DNA of 64,000 nucleotides from Naumannella cuiyingiana (GTDB lineage: Bacteria > Actinomycetota > Actinomycetes > Propionibacteriales > Propionibacteriaceae). The notes beneath the pieces are model-generated. The model had not been told where the DNA came from. It ran no database searches and saw only the letters and a program-made list of their open reading frames with translations. Below, piece after piece: positions 26,235 through 34,081 of this stretch (positions are counted from its first letter, which is position 1; the number at the start of each line of letters is the position of its first letter). The position numbers and the translations under genes were made by a program. The stretch lies in the NCBI RefSeq assembly GCF_013408305.1, contig NZ_JACBZS010000001.1:2728001-2792000 (forward strand), read 5' to 3'.

Positions 26235-27071
26235 TCAGTGCGTGAAACCGGAGTCCCGCACGGCAGCGAGGGCAGCCGTTGCGGCCACGGAGGGCGGCGC
26301 GGCCGCGTGCTTTCGCAGGATCGTGAGGGTCGCGTCGTCCGTGGGGAGAAACGCCTCGAGCTGCAGTTCGTCGAGCGCCGTGTGGACCGTGTTCCGGAAA
26401 CCCATCGCCGTCGTGATCAGGGTGGCGTCACCGAACGGTGTCCGCAGCACCATCGGAGCGATGGTTCCGGCGAGCAGGTCGGTCGCCGCCTCGTGCGGAA
26501 GATAGCCGCGCAGCTCGCGGGCCAGCTCGTCCAACGCCGGATCCGGGTTGGTTGCCGCGCGCGCCTCCACCGCCCGGATCACGTGGACCGCCCAGGCAGC
26601 AAAGTTCACCACGCGCCGGGCCAACCCGTCGGGATGGAGAGCCAGCCGATACAGGTTGATCGGCGGGGACAGCAGGTGCGGTGCCACACCTTCCAGCAGC
26701 AAGGTCATCGCGCTGTTGGCGGCCACCGGTACGCCGGACGACCGGACCAGCACGGCTGGCAGCGGTTCGTGTCCGGTGAGAATGAGCTGCAGGGTGCGCC
26801 GGACGGTCGACAGCTCCCGGCTGCCGAGCGGGGCATCGTCGAATCGAGGCGCGAAGCCGGCCGCGGCCAGCAGTGAATTGCGCTGGCGCAGATCGAGGTC
26901 CAGGGCGGCGCCGAGACGCACGACGATGTCCGACCCCGGTGCGGAACGCCCGGACTCCAGAAAACTCAGGTATCGCTGGGTTGTGCCCGCGGCGACCGCA
27001 AGATCGAGTTGGCTGACCCGGCGGCGTTGACGCCAACCCAGCAGCAGCTCCTGGAACGAGGATGCAGTCAC
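26235..27071 (-). CDS. XRE-family regulator with MmyB-like ligand-binding domain
   Basis: A 278-residue transcription factor. The N-terminal XRE helix-turn-helix spans about 8-65 (LLGWRQRRRVSQLDLAVAAG, then YLSFLESGRSAPGSDIVVRL). The rest is an MmyB-like PAS-type domain (PLPAVLVRSSGVPVAANSAM, then NLYRLALHPDGLARRVVNFA), which in this family binds a hydrophobic ligand. It is divergent from a two-gene operon (SnoaL-like protein and medium-chain dehydrogenase), and a perfect 16-bp palindrome lies between them, so it probably represses or activates that operon and itself. This regulator-plus-dehydrogenase arrangement is common in actinobacteria. Confidence 0.9.
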   Translation of the reverse strand: MTASSFQELLLGWRQRRRVSQLDLAVAAGTTQRYLSFLESGRSAPGSDIVVRLGAALDLDLRQRNSLLAAAGFAPRFDDAPLGSRELSTVRRTLQLILTGHEPLPAVLVRSSGVPVAANSAMTLLLEGVAPHLLSPPINLYRLALHPDGLARRVVNFAAWAVHVIRAVEARAATNPDPALDELARELRGYLPHEAATDLLAGTIAPMVLRTPFGDATLITTAMGFRNTVHTALDELQLEAFLPTDDATLTILRKHAAAPPSVAATAALAAVRDSGFTH

Positions 27072-27095
27072 ATCCCCAGTGGATCACGGCCGGCG

Positions 27096-27111
27096 ATTCC
27101 TTCGAAGGAAT
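27096..27111. promoter_or_regulatory. 16-bp perfect palindrome ATTCCTTCGAAGGAAT, likely operator
   Basis: It lies between the XRE regulator and the divergent SnoaL/dehydrogenase operon, 25 bases from the regulator start. It overlaps the possible ribosome site of an upstream ATG (27114) of the SnoaL gene. A perfect AT-rich palindrome in DNA of this GC content is unlikely by chance. The XRE protein is the obvious candidate to bind it. Confidence 0.65.
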
Positions 27112-27146
27112 TGATGCCACTCCCTGGGGCGACGACGGTGGACGTC

Positions 27147-27515
27147 ATGAGCACTTCCTCAGGGCTGGGTCCATCGCAGGTGATCGCCCGATTCAGCGAG
27201 ACGTTCGCACGACACGACCCCACCGACCTCCGCGCCCTGCTAGCGCCGGACTGCGTCCTGCACACCACCGGGCCGGCACCTGCCGGTGCGCAGGTGCGTG
27301 GGCGGGAGGCCTGTGGCCGGTACTGGGGCGAGCTGATCAGCGACCGTGCCGTGCGCTTCCTGGTCGAGGACGAGGTGGCCGCGGGTGATGTTGTCGTCCA
27401 GCAATGGCGGGTGTTGGACGCCGGCGGATCGCTGCTCCAGCGCGGCATCAACGTGTTCACTGTCGTCGATGGCCTGATCAGCAGCGCCGATGGCTATCTC
27501 AAGGCCGGCGAATGA
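27147..27515 (+). CDS. SnoaL-like (NTF2-superfamily) protein
   Basis: A 122-residue single-domain protein with the cone fold of NTF2-like proteins: VIARFSETFARHDPTDLRAL, LLAPDCVLHTTGPAPA, RGREACGRYWGELI, and the closing beta strands VVVQQWRVLDAG and INVFTVVDGLISSADGY. Members act as small isomerases, hydrolases or ligand-binding proteins; the activity here is unknown. ATG 27147 (MSTSSGLG) is chosen for family length; an in-frame ATG at 27114 with a ribosome site AAGGA is a real alternative. The stop overlaps the ATG of the dehydrogenase (ATGA), so the two are translated together and probably act on the same compound. Confidence 0.8.
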   Translation: MSTSSGLGPSQVIARFSETFARHDPTDLRALLAPDCVLHTTGPAPAGAQVRGREACGRYWGELISDRAVRFLVEDEVAAGDVVVQQWRVLDAGGSLLQRGINVFTVVDGLISSADGYLKAGE

Positions 27516-28507
27516 AGACCTGGCTGTGCGAATTCGGTGGTGGCCTGGACAGCCTGCGGTGCGTCACGCGTCCCCGCCCGGCTCCGGCCGCGGGGCAGGT
27601 GCTGGTCGCCGTGGAGGCGGTGAGCCTGAATCAGCGCGAACTGTCGGTCCTGGCCGGTGACTATCCGTTGCCGGTGAAGGACACAGTGGTTCCGGCCGCC
27701 GATGGAGTCGGGCGGATCGTCGAGTTGGGTGAGGGGGTCACCGGGCTCGCCGTCGGCGACCGGGTGATCGGCGCGGTGTTCCCACACTGGGCCGACGGGC
27801 CGTTCTCGCCGGAGCGTTCTGACCAGCTCGGCGGCTCGCTGGACGGGATGCTCGCCGAGTTCGTCTGTCTGGAGGCGGCCGCCACCGTTCGGATCCCGGC
27901 GACGATTCCCGTGGAACAGGCGGCCTGTCTCCCGTGCGCGGGCGTCACCGCATGGCACGCCCTGCAGATCGGGCGAACAACGGCGCCGGGCGACCTCGTG
28001 CTGAGCCGTACCAGCGGGGGCGTGTCCTGTTTCGTCATCGCGCTGGCCGCCGCGATGGGGGCGACGGCCTGGGTCGCGACCTCCGACGCCAGCCGTAACG
28101 GCGCGCTCACCGCGCTGGGCGCCGCGCGGGTGATCATGACCGGGCCCACCATGGTCCCCGAGGTGATGTCGTCGACCGGGTCTCGGGGCGCCGACCGCGT
28201 CGTGCACCTGTACGGCGACGTGAACGAGTCAGTGGCGGCAACGACGATCGGCGGTTCCGTGTCGCTGGTCAGCCCCACCGGTTCCGGACCCATCGACGCG
28301 AGCGCTGTGTTCCTGCGCAACACCGCCGTGCACCCGATCTCGCTCGGGCACCTGCGACACACTCGCGAACTCGTCGACGCCGTCGCCACCCACGGCATCA
28401 GCGTCCCCATCGCCGAAACCTTCGCATTAGGCGATGCCAGGGCCGCTTTCGCGCATTACGTCGAGAATCGACCGTTCGGCAAGATCATCATCCGCGCGCA
28501 CAGCTAG
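27512..28507 (+). CDS. Medium-chain dehydrogenase/reductase (zinc-independent alcohol dehydrogenase type)
   Basis: A 331-residue NAD(P)H-dependent oxidoreductase of the MDR superfamily. The N-terminal GroES-like part reads GQVLVAVEAVSLNQRELSVL, then TVVPAADGVGRIVELGEGVT and GLAVGDRVIGAVF. The nucleotide-binding part has AACLPCAGVTAWHALQIGR and the degenerate loop SRTSGGVSCFVIALAAAMGA where GTGGVS is usual. The zinc ligands of classical alcohol dehydrogenases are absent, so it is more like a quinone or enone reductase. Substrate unknown. It is coupled to the SnoaL-like gene and probably controlled by the divergent XRE regulator. The last four bases overlap the zinc-ribbon gene on the other strand. 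Confidence 0.88.
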   Translation: MKTWLCEFGGGLDSLRCVTRPRPAPAAGQVLVAVEAVSLNQRELSVLAGDYPLPVKDTVVPAADGVGRIVELGEGVTGLAVGDRVIGAVFPHWADGPFSPERSDQLGGSLDGMLAEFVCLEAAATVRIPATIPVEQAACLPCAGVTAWHALQIGRTTAPGDLVLSRTSGGVSCFVIALAAAMGATAWVATSDASRNGALTALGAARVIMTGPTMVPEVMSSTGSRGADRVVHLYGDVNESVAATTIGGSVSLVSPTGSGPIDASAVFLRNTAVHPISLGHLRHTRELVDAVATHGISVPIAETFALGDARAAFAHYVENRPFGKIIIRAHS

Positions 28508-28734
28508 CCGGACGGTTCCGCGTCGTCGGCGGCGTTCCAGCGGTGGCGGCAGTCCTCGCAACGGCGATCGAACCGCGGCTCGTCGTCGAGTACGACGCAG
28601 CCCTCGATCGTGACCCAGTCGACGATGTCGCCGTCCTCGGTCAGGAACGCGCTCGGGCTCGGCAGGCCGAAGACGTGGTGGTGCACATGCGGTCCCTGGC
28701 AGCGAGGGCAGGTCCCGCGCTCGGCTGTCGTCAT
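28504..28734 (-). CDS. Small zinc-ribbon protein at the end of the restriction operon
   Basis: A 76-residue protein with two cysteine knuckles, GTCPRCQGPHVHHHVFG near the N-terminus and RRCEDCRHRWN near the C-terminus, which together make a plausible four-cysteine zinc ribbon. The middle (AFLTEDGDIVDWVTIEGCVV) is acidic. I do not recognise a named family. The start has a ribosome site, GAAGGAAGGAC. It lies 33 bases downstream of hsdR on the same strand and is therefore the last gene of the R-M operon. It could be a DNA-binding accessory subunit or an unrelated passenger. Confidence 0.6.
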   Translation of the reverse strand: MTTAERGTCPRCQGPHVHHHVFGLPSPSAFLTEDGDIVDWVTIEGCVVLDDEPRFDRRCEDCRHRWNAADDAEPSG

Positions 28735-28767
28735 CGGCAGTCCTTCCTTCGGAGCCAGTGGGCAACG

Positions 28768-31700
28768 TCACGCGACGTCCTCAGGGACGGCCGTGCGCTT
28801 GATGCCGTTCAACGTCTCGACGATCACGTCGACGTCCGCGTCGGGGAAGAAGTGGTCGGGGCCCGTCGGGGCATGATCGGTGTAGGGCGACTCGAAGAGC
28901 CGGTTCGGCTCCATGACGCCGTTCTTGGTCAGCTCGTCGATGATCAGGTTCACGAAGCGGACCTGATCGGCGGAGAACTTCGTGCCGTCGAGGTAGGACT
29001 CGAACGCCTCGATCGCGGCCGAGCGGTCGAGGCCGACAAGACTGCGGACGAAGATGCCGAGACCGCCGGTTTGCTCATTCGCCCAGACGATGTCGACCTG
29101 CTGGCCGCCGGAGGCGACAAGCATCTGCTCCAGCTCGGTGAGGTCGTTCGCGGTCAGCTGCTTGTTGCGGCGGAGGCGCTGGAGGGCGAGGTTGTCCAGG
29201 TGCTCGCGGAGGTACGCCCCGGCCTTGGCGCGGAAGCGCTCGAAGTTGGTGCCGGGGGTGACGCGGGGGAGCACGATTTCGACGCCTTCGCCGATCGTGT
29301 CCTGGAAGTCGGTGTAGATCGGGTTGCGTGTCGTCTTCTCGATGAACCGCGCGAGGCCGCGGATCCGGAGTCGGGCGAGCTCCAGCATCGGCAGGGTGAC
29401 ATCGATCCACCACTCGTCGCCGGCCACCGACTCCAGCAGCACGGCCTGCTCGGCGACGCTCGGGATCGTGGTCTTGCCGAGCAGCGCGGCGGCGATGTGT
29501 TGGACGGACTCGCGCAGCCATTCGGCCAGCACGGCGTCGCCGTCGAGCTGGGCGAGCTGGCGACGCAGGATGAGGAGGTCGAAGCGTTTGGCGTCCTCGT
29601 CGTCGTCACGGATGGAGGACGGCAGTCCGGCGAGCGTGAGCAGCGCCTCGAAATCCTCGGGCACGATCTGGTTCCAGGCGTCTGCGGATGCGTACTTCTC
29701 CACGGCTCGGCGGTGCGGGCGGACGACGAAGTTCTCCAGGTTCATCCCGGCGACGACTTCGTGCAGTGTCTTCGCGGTGGAGGCGCGAAGATCGGGTTCC
29801 TCGGCGCCGAGCGCTGTGACAAGTCCGAGTCGCGCCTCGAAGAGGAGCTGGGAGAGTGACTTCTGGGTCTGGCCCTGGGATCCGGGGAGGTCCTGGCTGA
29901 AGTACTCGAGGTTGCCGCAGAAGTCGAAGACCAGGAAGTCCTGCTTGTCCTCGTCGGGGCCGAAGAGATCGGGGCAGAGGCGGGTTCCGCGGCCGATCAT
30001 CTGCCAGAACTTCGACTTCGAGCGGACCATCTTGAAGAAGACGAGGTTGACGACCTCGGGCACGTCGATACCGGTGTCGAGCATGTCGACGCTGATAGCG
30101 ATGTGCGGCGCCTTGTCCTTGATCGAGAAGTCGTCGATCAACGACTGGGCGTACGGCGTGCCGTGGGTGATCACGCGGGCGAAGTGGCCGGCGAGTTCGG
30201 GGTAGGCGAGGTTGAAGCGCTTCTCGATGAACTCCGCGTGCTTCTGGTTCTTGGCGAAGATGATCGTCTTCCCCAGTCGATCACCGCCGGCCACCTTGTA
30301 GCCCTGCACCATCAGGGTCTCCAGGACCTTGTCGACGGTGTCCTCGTTGAAGAGGAACCGGTTGATCTCCTCGGCGCCGACCTCGTCGGGCGGACCGTCC
30401 TCACCCCAATCGAGCGCGTCCCACTGGTCCTTCTCCTCTTCGGTGAGGTCGTCGTACTTGATGCCGGAGCGCAGGAACTGGGTGCCGACACTGATGCCCT
30501 TCGGGGGCACGAGGTAGCCGGCTTCGACGGCTTCGTCGAGGGAGTAGTTGTCGGTCGGGACACCGTCCTCGAGGTGGAACAGCCGATAGGTGTTGTGGTC
30601 GACCTCGTCCTTGGGCGTCGCGGTGAGACCGATGAGCAGTGAGTCGAAGTAGTCGAAGATCGCGCCGTACTTGGCGTAGACGGAACGGTGCGCCTCGTCG
30701 ATGACGATCAGGTCGAAGTGGCCGGGTCCGAAGCGCCGCCGGCCGCTGTCGACCTCGTTGATCAGGTTCATCATCGTCGGGTACGTCGAAACGTAGACGC
30801 GTCCGTCGACAGCCTTTTCCGTCACGAGGTTCACCGTGGTCGAGCCAGGAAGGTGCTCCTTGAATGCATTGGCGGTCTGGTTGACCAGGGCCGTGCGGTC
30901 GGCGAGGAACAGCACGCGCTTGACCCAGTTCGCCTTCTGCAGCAGGTCGACGAGCGCGATGGTGGTGCGGGTCTTACCCGAGCCGGTCGCCATCACCAGG
31001 AGCGCCTCACGCTGCTTGCGGTCGAAGGCGTCGCTGACCGCCTTGACCGCCCGGATCTGGTAGGGCCGACCGACGATGTCGGTGTTCACCGGCGCGCTCG
31101 ACAGCGGCAGCCTCGTTCGGCGGCGCTGGACGAGGAGCTCCAACTCGTCGCGCGTGTAGAAACCCTGGGTCTCGCGCGGCGGGTAGCCGCCGGCGTCGTC
31201 CCAGATCCGGTGCTCGTAGCCGTTGGTGTAGAAGATCACCGGCCGGCGGTCGAACTGCTTCTCCAGACAGTCGGCGTAGAGCTTGGCCTGCTGCTGACCG
31301 ACCTCCGGGGACTTCGACGTGCGCTTGGCCTCCACCACGGCCAGGGGCAGGCCGTCGGCGCCCCACAGGACGTAGTCGACGAAGCCCCTGCCGTCGGCGT
31401 TGGGCATGCCCGTGACCTCGTACTCGCGGTCACGCTCGTCGGTCAGCTCCCACCCGGCTTCGTTCAGCAGGAGGTCGATGAACAGGTCGCGGGCGGCGGC
31501 CTCGTCGTAGTCGCGGGTGTCCGGCGCGGCTGCGGCCTGAGCGGCGGCGATCAGTCCTTTCAGTTCGGCGATCTCGGTCTCGTGCTGGGCCAGCCGGTCG
31601 TCCTTCTCGGCCAGTACGCGGGCGTGGGCCTCATCCTGCTCCCGGAACTTCGCGGCGAGTCGAGCGACCTCGTCGCGCGACAGCGGCGCTGCCTTGGCGG

Positions 31701-32118
31701 CGAGTGCTGGGTCGAACTGGGCCTGCAGCGGCACCACGTCAGGGGAGGGTGAGTGGTGGTACGACGTCCACACCACCACGTTGAACAGCTCGCGCAGGAC
31801 CGCGAGCGACACGTCAGGGCGGATCTGGCGGTTCGCGTGCACCGCGGTGTTTCCGATGCGACGGATCATGGTCAGCTTCTGCCCGATGCCCCGCGGCACC
31901 TTCGCCTTGAACGCGGCATCGCCGATCTTGGCGGCAAGGTCGTTGCGGTACGGCGTCCGCAGCGACAAGACGTCGTAGAGGTAGCCCACCACCTCCTCGA
32001 CGACGCGGCGGCTGTAGAAACAGGCCGAGCGAGGATCCGACGACAGGTACGACTCGGCCCGGACGCAGTCGTCGTGGATCGACGGCAGCGTCTGGCGGAC
32101 GAAGTCGAAGTTGCTCAT
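28768..32118 (-). CDS. hsdR: Type I restriction enzyme R subunit with DUF4145 N-terminal domain
   Basis: The motor/nuclease subunit of a type I restriction system, 1116 residues. Domains in order: a helical DUF4145 domain (about 1-130: CFYSRRVVEEVVGYLYDV then GNTAVHANRQI); a coiled coil (about 145-195); a nuclease domain with Asp248 in GFVDYV and the motif VVEAKR at 261-266; then SF2 translocase motifs ATGSGKT (377-383), DEAH (474-477), IGLTATPK and GRGTRLCPD. The C-terminal part would bind HsdM/HsdS. All catalytic motifs are intact, so the subunit looks functional. Its ATG overlaps the Mrr-like gene stop by four bases. The DUF4145 N-terminus is a known variant of HsdR. Confidence 0.95.
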   Translation of the reverse strand: MSNFDFVRQTLPSIHDDCVRAESYLSSDPRSACFYSRRVVEEVVGYLYDVLSLRTPYRNDLAAKIGDAAFKAKVPRGIGQKLTMIRRIGNTAVHANRQIRPDVSLAVLRELFNVVVWTSYHHSPSPDVVPLQAQFDPALAAKAAPLSRDEVARLAAKFREQDEAHARVLAEKDDRLAQHETEIAELKGLIAAAQAAAAPDTRDYDEAAARDLFIDLLLNEAGWELTDERDREYEVTGMPNADGRGFVDYVLWGADGLPLAVVEAKRTSKSPEVGQQQAKLYADCLEKQFDRRPVIFYTNGYEHRIWDDAGGYPPRETQGFYTRDELELLVQRRRTRLPLSSAPVNTDIVGRPYQIRAVKAVSDAFDRKQREALLVMATGSGKTRTTIALVDLLQKANWVKRVLFLADRTALVNQTANAFKEHLPGSTTVNLVTEKAVDGRVYVSTYPTMMNLINEVDSGRRRFGPGHFDLIVIDEAHRSVYAKYGAIFDYFDSLLIGLTATPKDEVDHNTYRLFHLEDGVPTDNYSLDEAVEAGYLVPPKGISVGTQFLRSGIKYDDLTEEEKDQWDALDWGEDGPPDEVGAEEINRFLFNEDTVDKVLETLMVQGYKVAGGDRLGKTIIFAKNQKHAEFIEKRFNLAYPELAGHFARVITHGTPYAQSLIDDFSIKDKAPHIAISVDMLDTGIDVPEVVNLVFFKMVRSKSKFWQMIGRGTRLCPDLFGPDEDKQDFLVFDFCGNLEYFSQDLPGSQGQTQKSLSQLLFEARLGLVTALGAEEPDLRASTAKTLHEVVAGMNLENFVVRPHRRAVEKYASADAWNQIVPEDFEALLTLAGLPSSIRDDDEDAKRFDLLILRRQLAQLDGDAVLAEWLRESVQHIAAALLGKTTIPSVAEQAVLLESVAGDEWWIDVTLPMLELARLRIRGLARFIEKTTRNPIYTDFQDTIGEGVEIVLPRVTPGTNFERFRAKAGAYLREHLDNLALQRLRRNKQLTANDLTELEQMLVASGGQQVDIVWANEQTGGLGIFVRSLVGLDRSAAIEAFESYLDGTKFSADQVRFVNLIIDELTKNGVMEPNRLFESPYTDHAPTGPDHFFPDADVDVIVETLNGIKRTAVPEDVA

Positions 32119-33020
32119 GCGAAGAAGTCCTCATCGATCTCGACGATGTGGAGGGTCCGCTTGACCTGGACTCCGACGCCGTAGCGGATCATCAGGCGGG
32201 CCAGTCGGTCACCGTCGATGAGGACCACCCTGCTCGGGACACTGTCCGCGTAGTGAAGGGCTCCTTTGCTGAACTTCCCGGAGGTGATGAAGACGCCCTG
32301 GTTGGCCTGGTTGCCGTGAAGTGCGCCGACGAAGCCTTGGACTGCCGGGCGGCCAACGGGGTTGTCGGGTGCGTACCGCTTGGCCTGTACGTAGATCCTG
32401 CTCAGACCGAGGGCATCCTGGTCGACCACGCCATCGATACCACCGTCGTTCGAGAGTTGGGTGCGGGTGGCGCGGCCCTCTGCGCCTCCGTAGCCCATCG
32501 CCATCAGCAGGTCGAGCACCGCTTGCTCGAAGAAGGCCGGTTCCCGGCCATGCAGGCGATTCAGTAGGTCGGCGGCAACTTCTGCCTCGATGCGGTCGAT
32601 CCCCGTCTCGATCTGCTCGACCGGATCGAGGACCGGCTCAGGCACGGCCCAGGCCGCATCCGGTGGGGGTAGTGGCTTCGCTCCGTGCCGAGGCGACGCG
32701 TAGCCGGGTACGTCACGCAGATCCCGCTCGGTGATCGCGTCGGAATGTTGCGCCACCAGGTTTCGGCCGATCTCGGTGATCCGGTAGTGACCGCGAGTCG
32801 GACGCTCGACGGCGCCGGCTCGAGCCAGGTACGAGAGTGCCCAGTTGCCGCGGTTGACCCACTGCTCCTGACCGGACGGGATGAGGATCGCCCGGTGCTC
32901 GAGGCTCAGGTCGAGATCGTCTGCTGCGGCGGCCACGACCTCACGTGTGCGATGTACTTCGCCGTCGCAGAGCACCCGAAGCGCCGGGGCCATGTACTCC
33001 TCCCAGGTCGGCGCGGTCAT
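32115..33020 (-). CDS. Mrr-type restriction endonuclease
   Basis: A 301-residue protein with the two-domain Mrr architecture. The N-terminal winged-helix Mrr_N domain spans about 5-95 (WEEYMAPALRVLCDGEVH, then GNWALSYLARAGAVERPTRG and YRITEIGRNLV). The Mrr_cat PD-(D/E)XK nuclease spans about 160-270: FFEQAVLDLLMAMGYGGAEG, the active-site Asp196 in NDGGIDGVVD, and QAK at 212-214 in IYVQAKRYA. Mrr enzymes cut methylated or foreign DNA. All catalytic residues are present. It sits inside a type I operon directly before hsdR and is coupled on both sides (TGATG with the hsdS remnant, ATGA with hsdR), so the operon may encode two restriction activities. Confidence 0.92.
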   Translation of the reverse strand: MTAPTWEEYMAPALRVLCDGEVHRTREVVAAAADDLDLSLEHRAILIPSGQEQWVNRGNWALSYLARAGAVERPTRGHYRITEIGRNLVAQHSDAITERDLRDVPGYASPRHGAKPLPPPDAAWAVPEPVLDPVEQIETGIDRIEAEVAADLLNRLHGREPAFFEQAVLDLLMAMGYGGAEGRATRTQLSNDGGIDGVVDQDALGLSRIYVQAKRYAPDNPVGRPAVQGFVGALHGNQANQGVFITSGKFSKGALHYADSVPSRVVLIDGDRLARLMIRYGVGVQVKRTLHIVEIDEDFFA

Positions 33021-33457
33021 CAGAGCACTCCTCGGAACGCGCAGGATTGGAGCGACGTGAAGAACTCTTCGCTCGTGGCGGATGTGCGCTGTTCAGCAGT
33101 ACGCTGCGCGGTCACCTGGTCGAGTCGAGTCAGGTACAAGGACTGCAGATCCCTCGGAGGTACGGCCACGGGCAGTGCCTTGAGTTGGGTCATGTTGATG
33201 GAGGCGATCCCTGTCGTCTGCTTGGCTGCGCGCATGAAGTACGAGCGCGCAGGCTTGCTCGCTTGGTGGAGGCACAGGGGTAGTTCGCCTCGCCACACCG
33301 TCCCTCGGCCGAGCTTGTCAGGGTCCCCGCCCTCGGTGAGGATCAAGTCGCCCTCAACCAGCGCGTACCGTTCGATCTTCGATGCAGTCGCCTCGATTTC
33401 CTTTACGACATCCATTCGCAGATGACCAGCCTGAACATTGGAAACGGGGTGGCGGTA
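33020..33457 (-). pseudogene. Remnant of a second hsdS, 5'-truncated with an internal gap
   Basis: From about 33457 the frame reads YRHPVSNVQAGHLRMDVVKE, then LVEGDLILTEGGDPDKLGRG and TVWRGELPLCLHQ, the second half of a type I specificity-subunit target recognition domain, and ends with a conserved helix and the HsdS-like tail LQSCAFRGVL. The first recognition domain is missing. After LCLHQ, homologues usually have about 25 residues (starting NHVFRVR) before the SKPARxYF segment; here SKPARSYF follows after one residue, so an internal deletion is likely. An ATG at 33415 could express 131 residues. The stop overlaps the Mrr start as TGATG, so the operon coupling survived. It cannot be a full specificity subunit. 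Confidence 0.75.
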
Positions 33458-33594
33458 CGCCAGACACGTCGTGGGTCGAGGTCGTCGTACTGGTGCACGG
33501 CGAAGTTGCGCATCCCGACGATCAACCGCCAAGGCTGACCGCCGAACTGCTCCAGCACTTTGGCGGTGCGGCCATCGTCGGTCTGGTCGCTCAC
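33403..33594 (-). pseudogene. Truncated HepT-like HEPN toxin, fused out of frame into the hsdS remnant
   Basis: The 63-residue frame keeps the HEPN core PWRLIVGMRNFAVHQYDDLD with the complete RX4HXY ribonuclease motif (R-NFAV-H-Q-Y) and PRRVWRT, the usual end of helix 4. HepT proteins are about 100-130 residues. Here the first helices are largely missing and, after VWRT, the reading continues into hsdS-derived DNA in another frame (TPFPMFRLVICEWMS) until TAA. The GTG start overlaps the MNT-gene stop (GTGA), the normal MNT/HepT order. The toxin is probably inactive because the fold is incomplete, although the catalytic motif remains. Confidence 0.65.
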
Positions 33595-34034
33595 ACTGCG
33601 ACCGCTTCACGCAGGAGTCGGTCGCGCATCGCGCCGTGCAAGGAGTCGTCCGCGATCACGTCCACCTCCACCTGGAGAAGGTCACGCAGCGCAAGGCGCA
33701 GCCCGACTTCGTCGAGCAAGGTGGCTTCATCGGTGAAGTCGACGAGCACGTCGACGTCCGAGCCGTGATGGTCCTCGCCGCGGGCGACTGACCCCACGAG
33801 CCGCGGCCGCGTCGCGCGGAACTGCGCGACCCGCGCCCGGATGTCCTCGTGATGGTGCTCGACGCGGACCGAAGGTCGACCGGCCAGCGCCTGGCCGATC
33901 CGGTCGAGCACCTCGGGGCTCGGGGTGCGTCGGCCGTTTTCGTACGCCGACAGGTTCGGCTGGGAGACCTGCGCCGCGCGCGCCAGCTCCGACTGGCTCA
34001 TGCCAGCCGCGAGGCGCTCTGCGCGAATGTCCAC
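33591..34034 (-). CDS. HTH + MNT nucleotidyltransferase, antitoxin-like
   Basis: A 147-residue fusion of an XRE helix-turn-helix (about 1-50: LAAGMSQSELARAAQVSQPN, then AYENGRRTPSPEVLDRIGQ) and a minimal nucleotidyltransferase. The MNT signature is intact: GSVARGEDHHGSDVD at 81-95, then VDF, with a third acidic residue in VEVDVIADD. In MNT/HepT toxin-antitoxin pairs the MNT protein neutralises the HEPN ribonuclease by AMPylation; here the fused HTH would add autoregulation. It lies between hsdS and the truncated HepT gene, inside the R-M operon, with 47 bases upstream that may hold its own promoter. GTG 34034 is the start. Confidence 0.85.
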   Translation of the reverse strand: MDIRAERLAAGMSQSELARAAQVSQPNLSAYENGRRTPSPEVLDRIGQALAGRPSVRVEHHHEDIRARVAQFRATRPRLVGSVARGEDHHGSDVDVLVDFTDEATLLDEVGLRLALRDLLQVEVDVIADDSLHGAMRDRLLREAVAV

Positions 34035-34081
34035 CAGATCAGGGTAGCGAAGTGTTATCGAGGGCGATATGGGTTCGGCGG

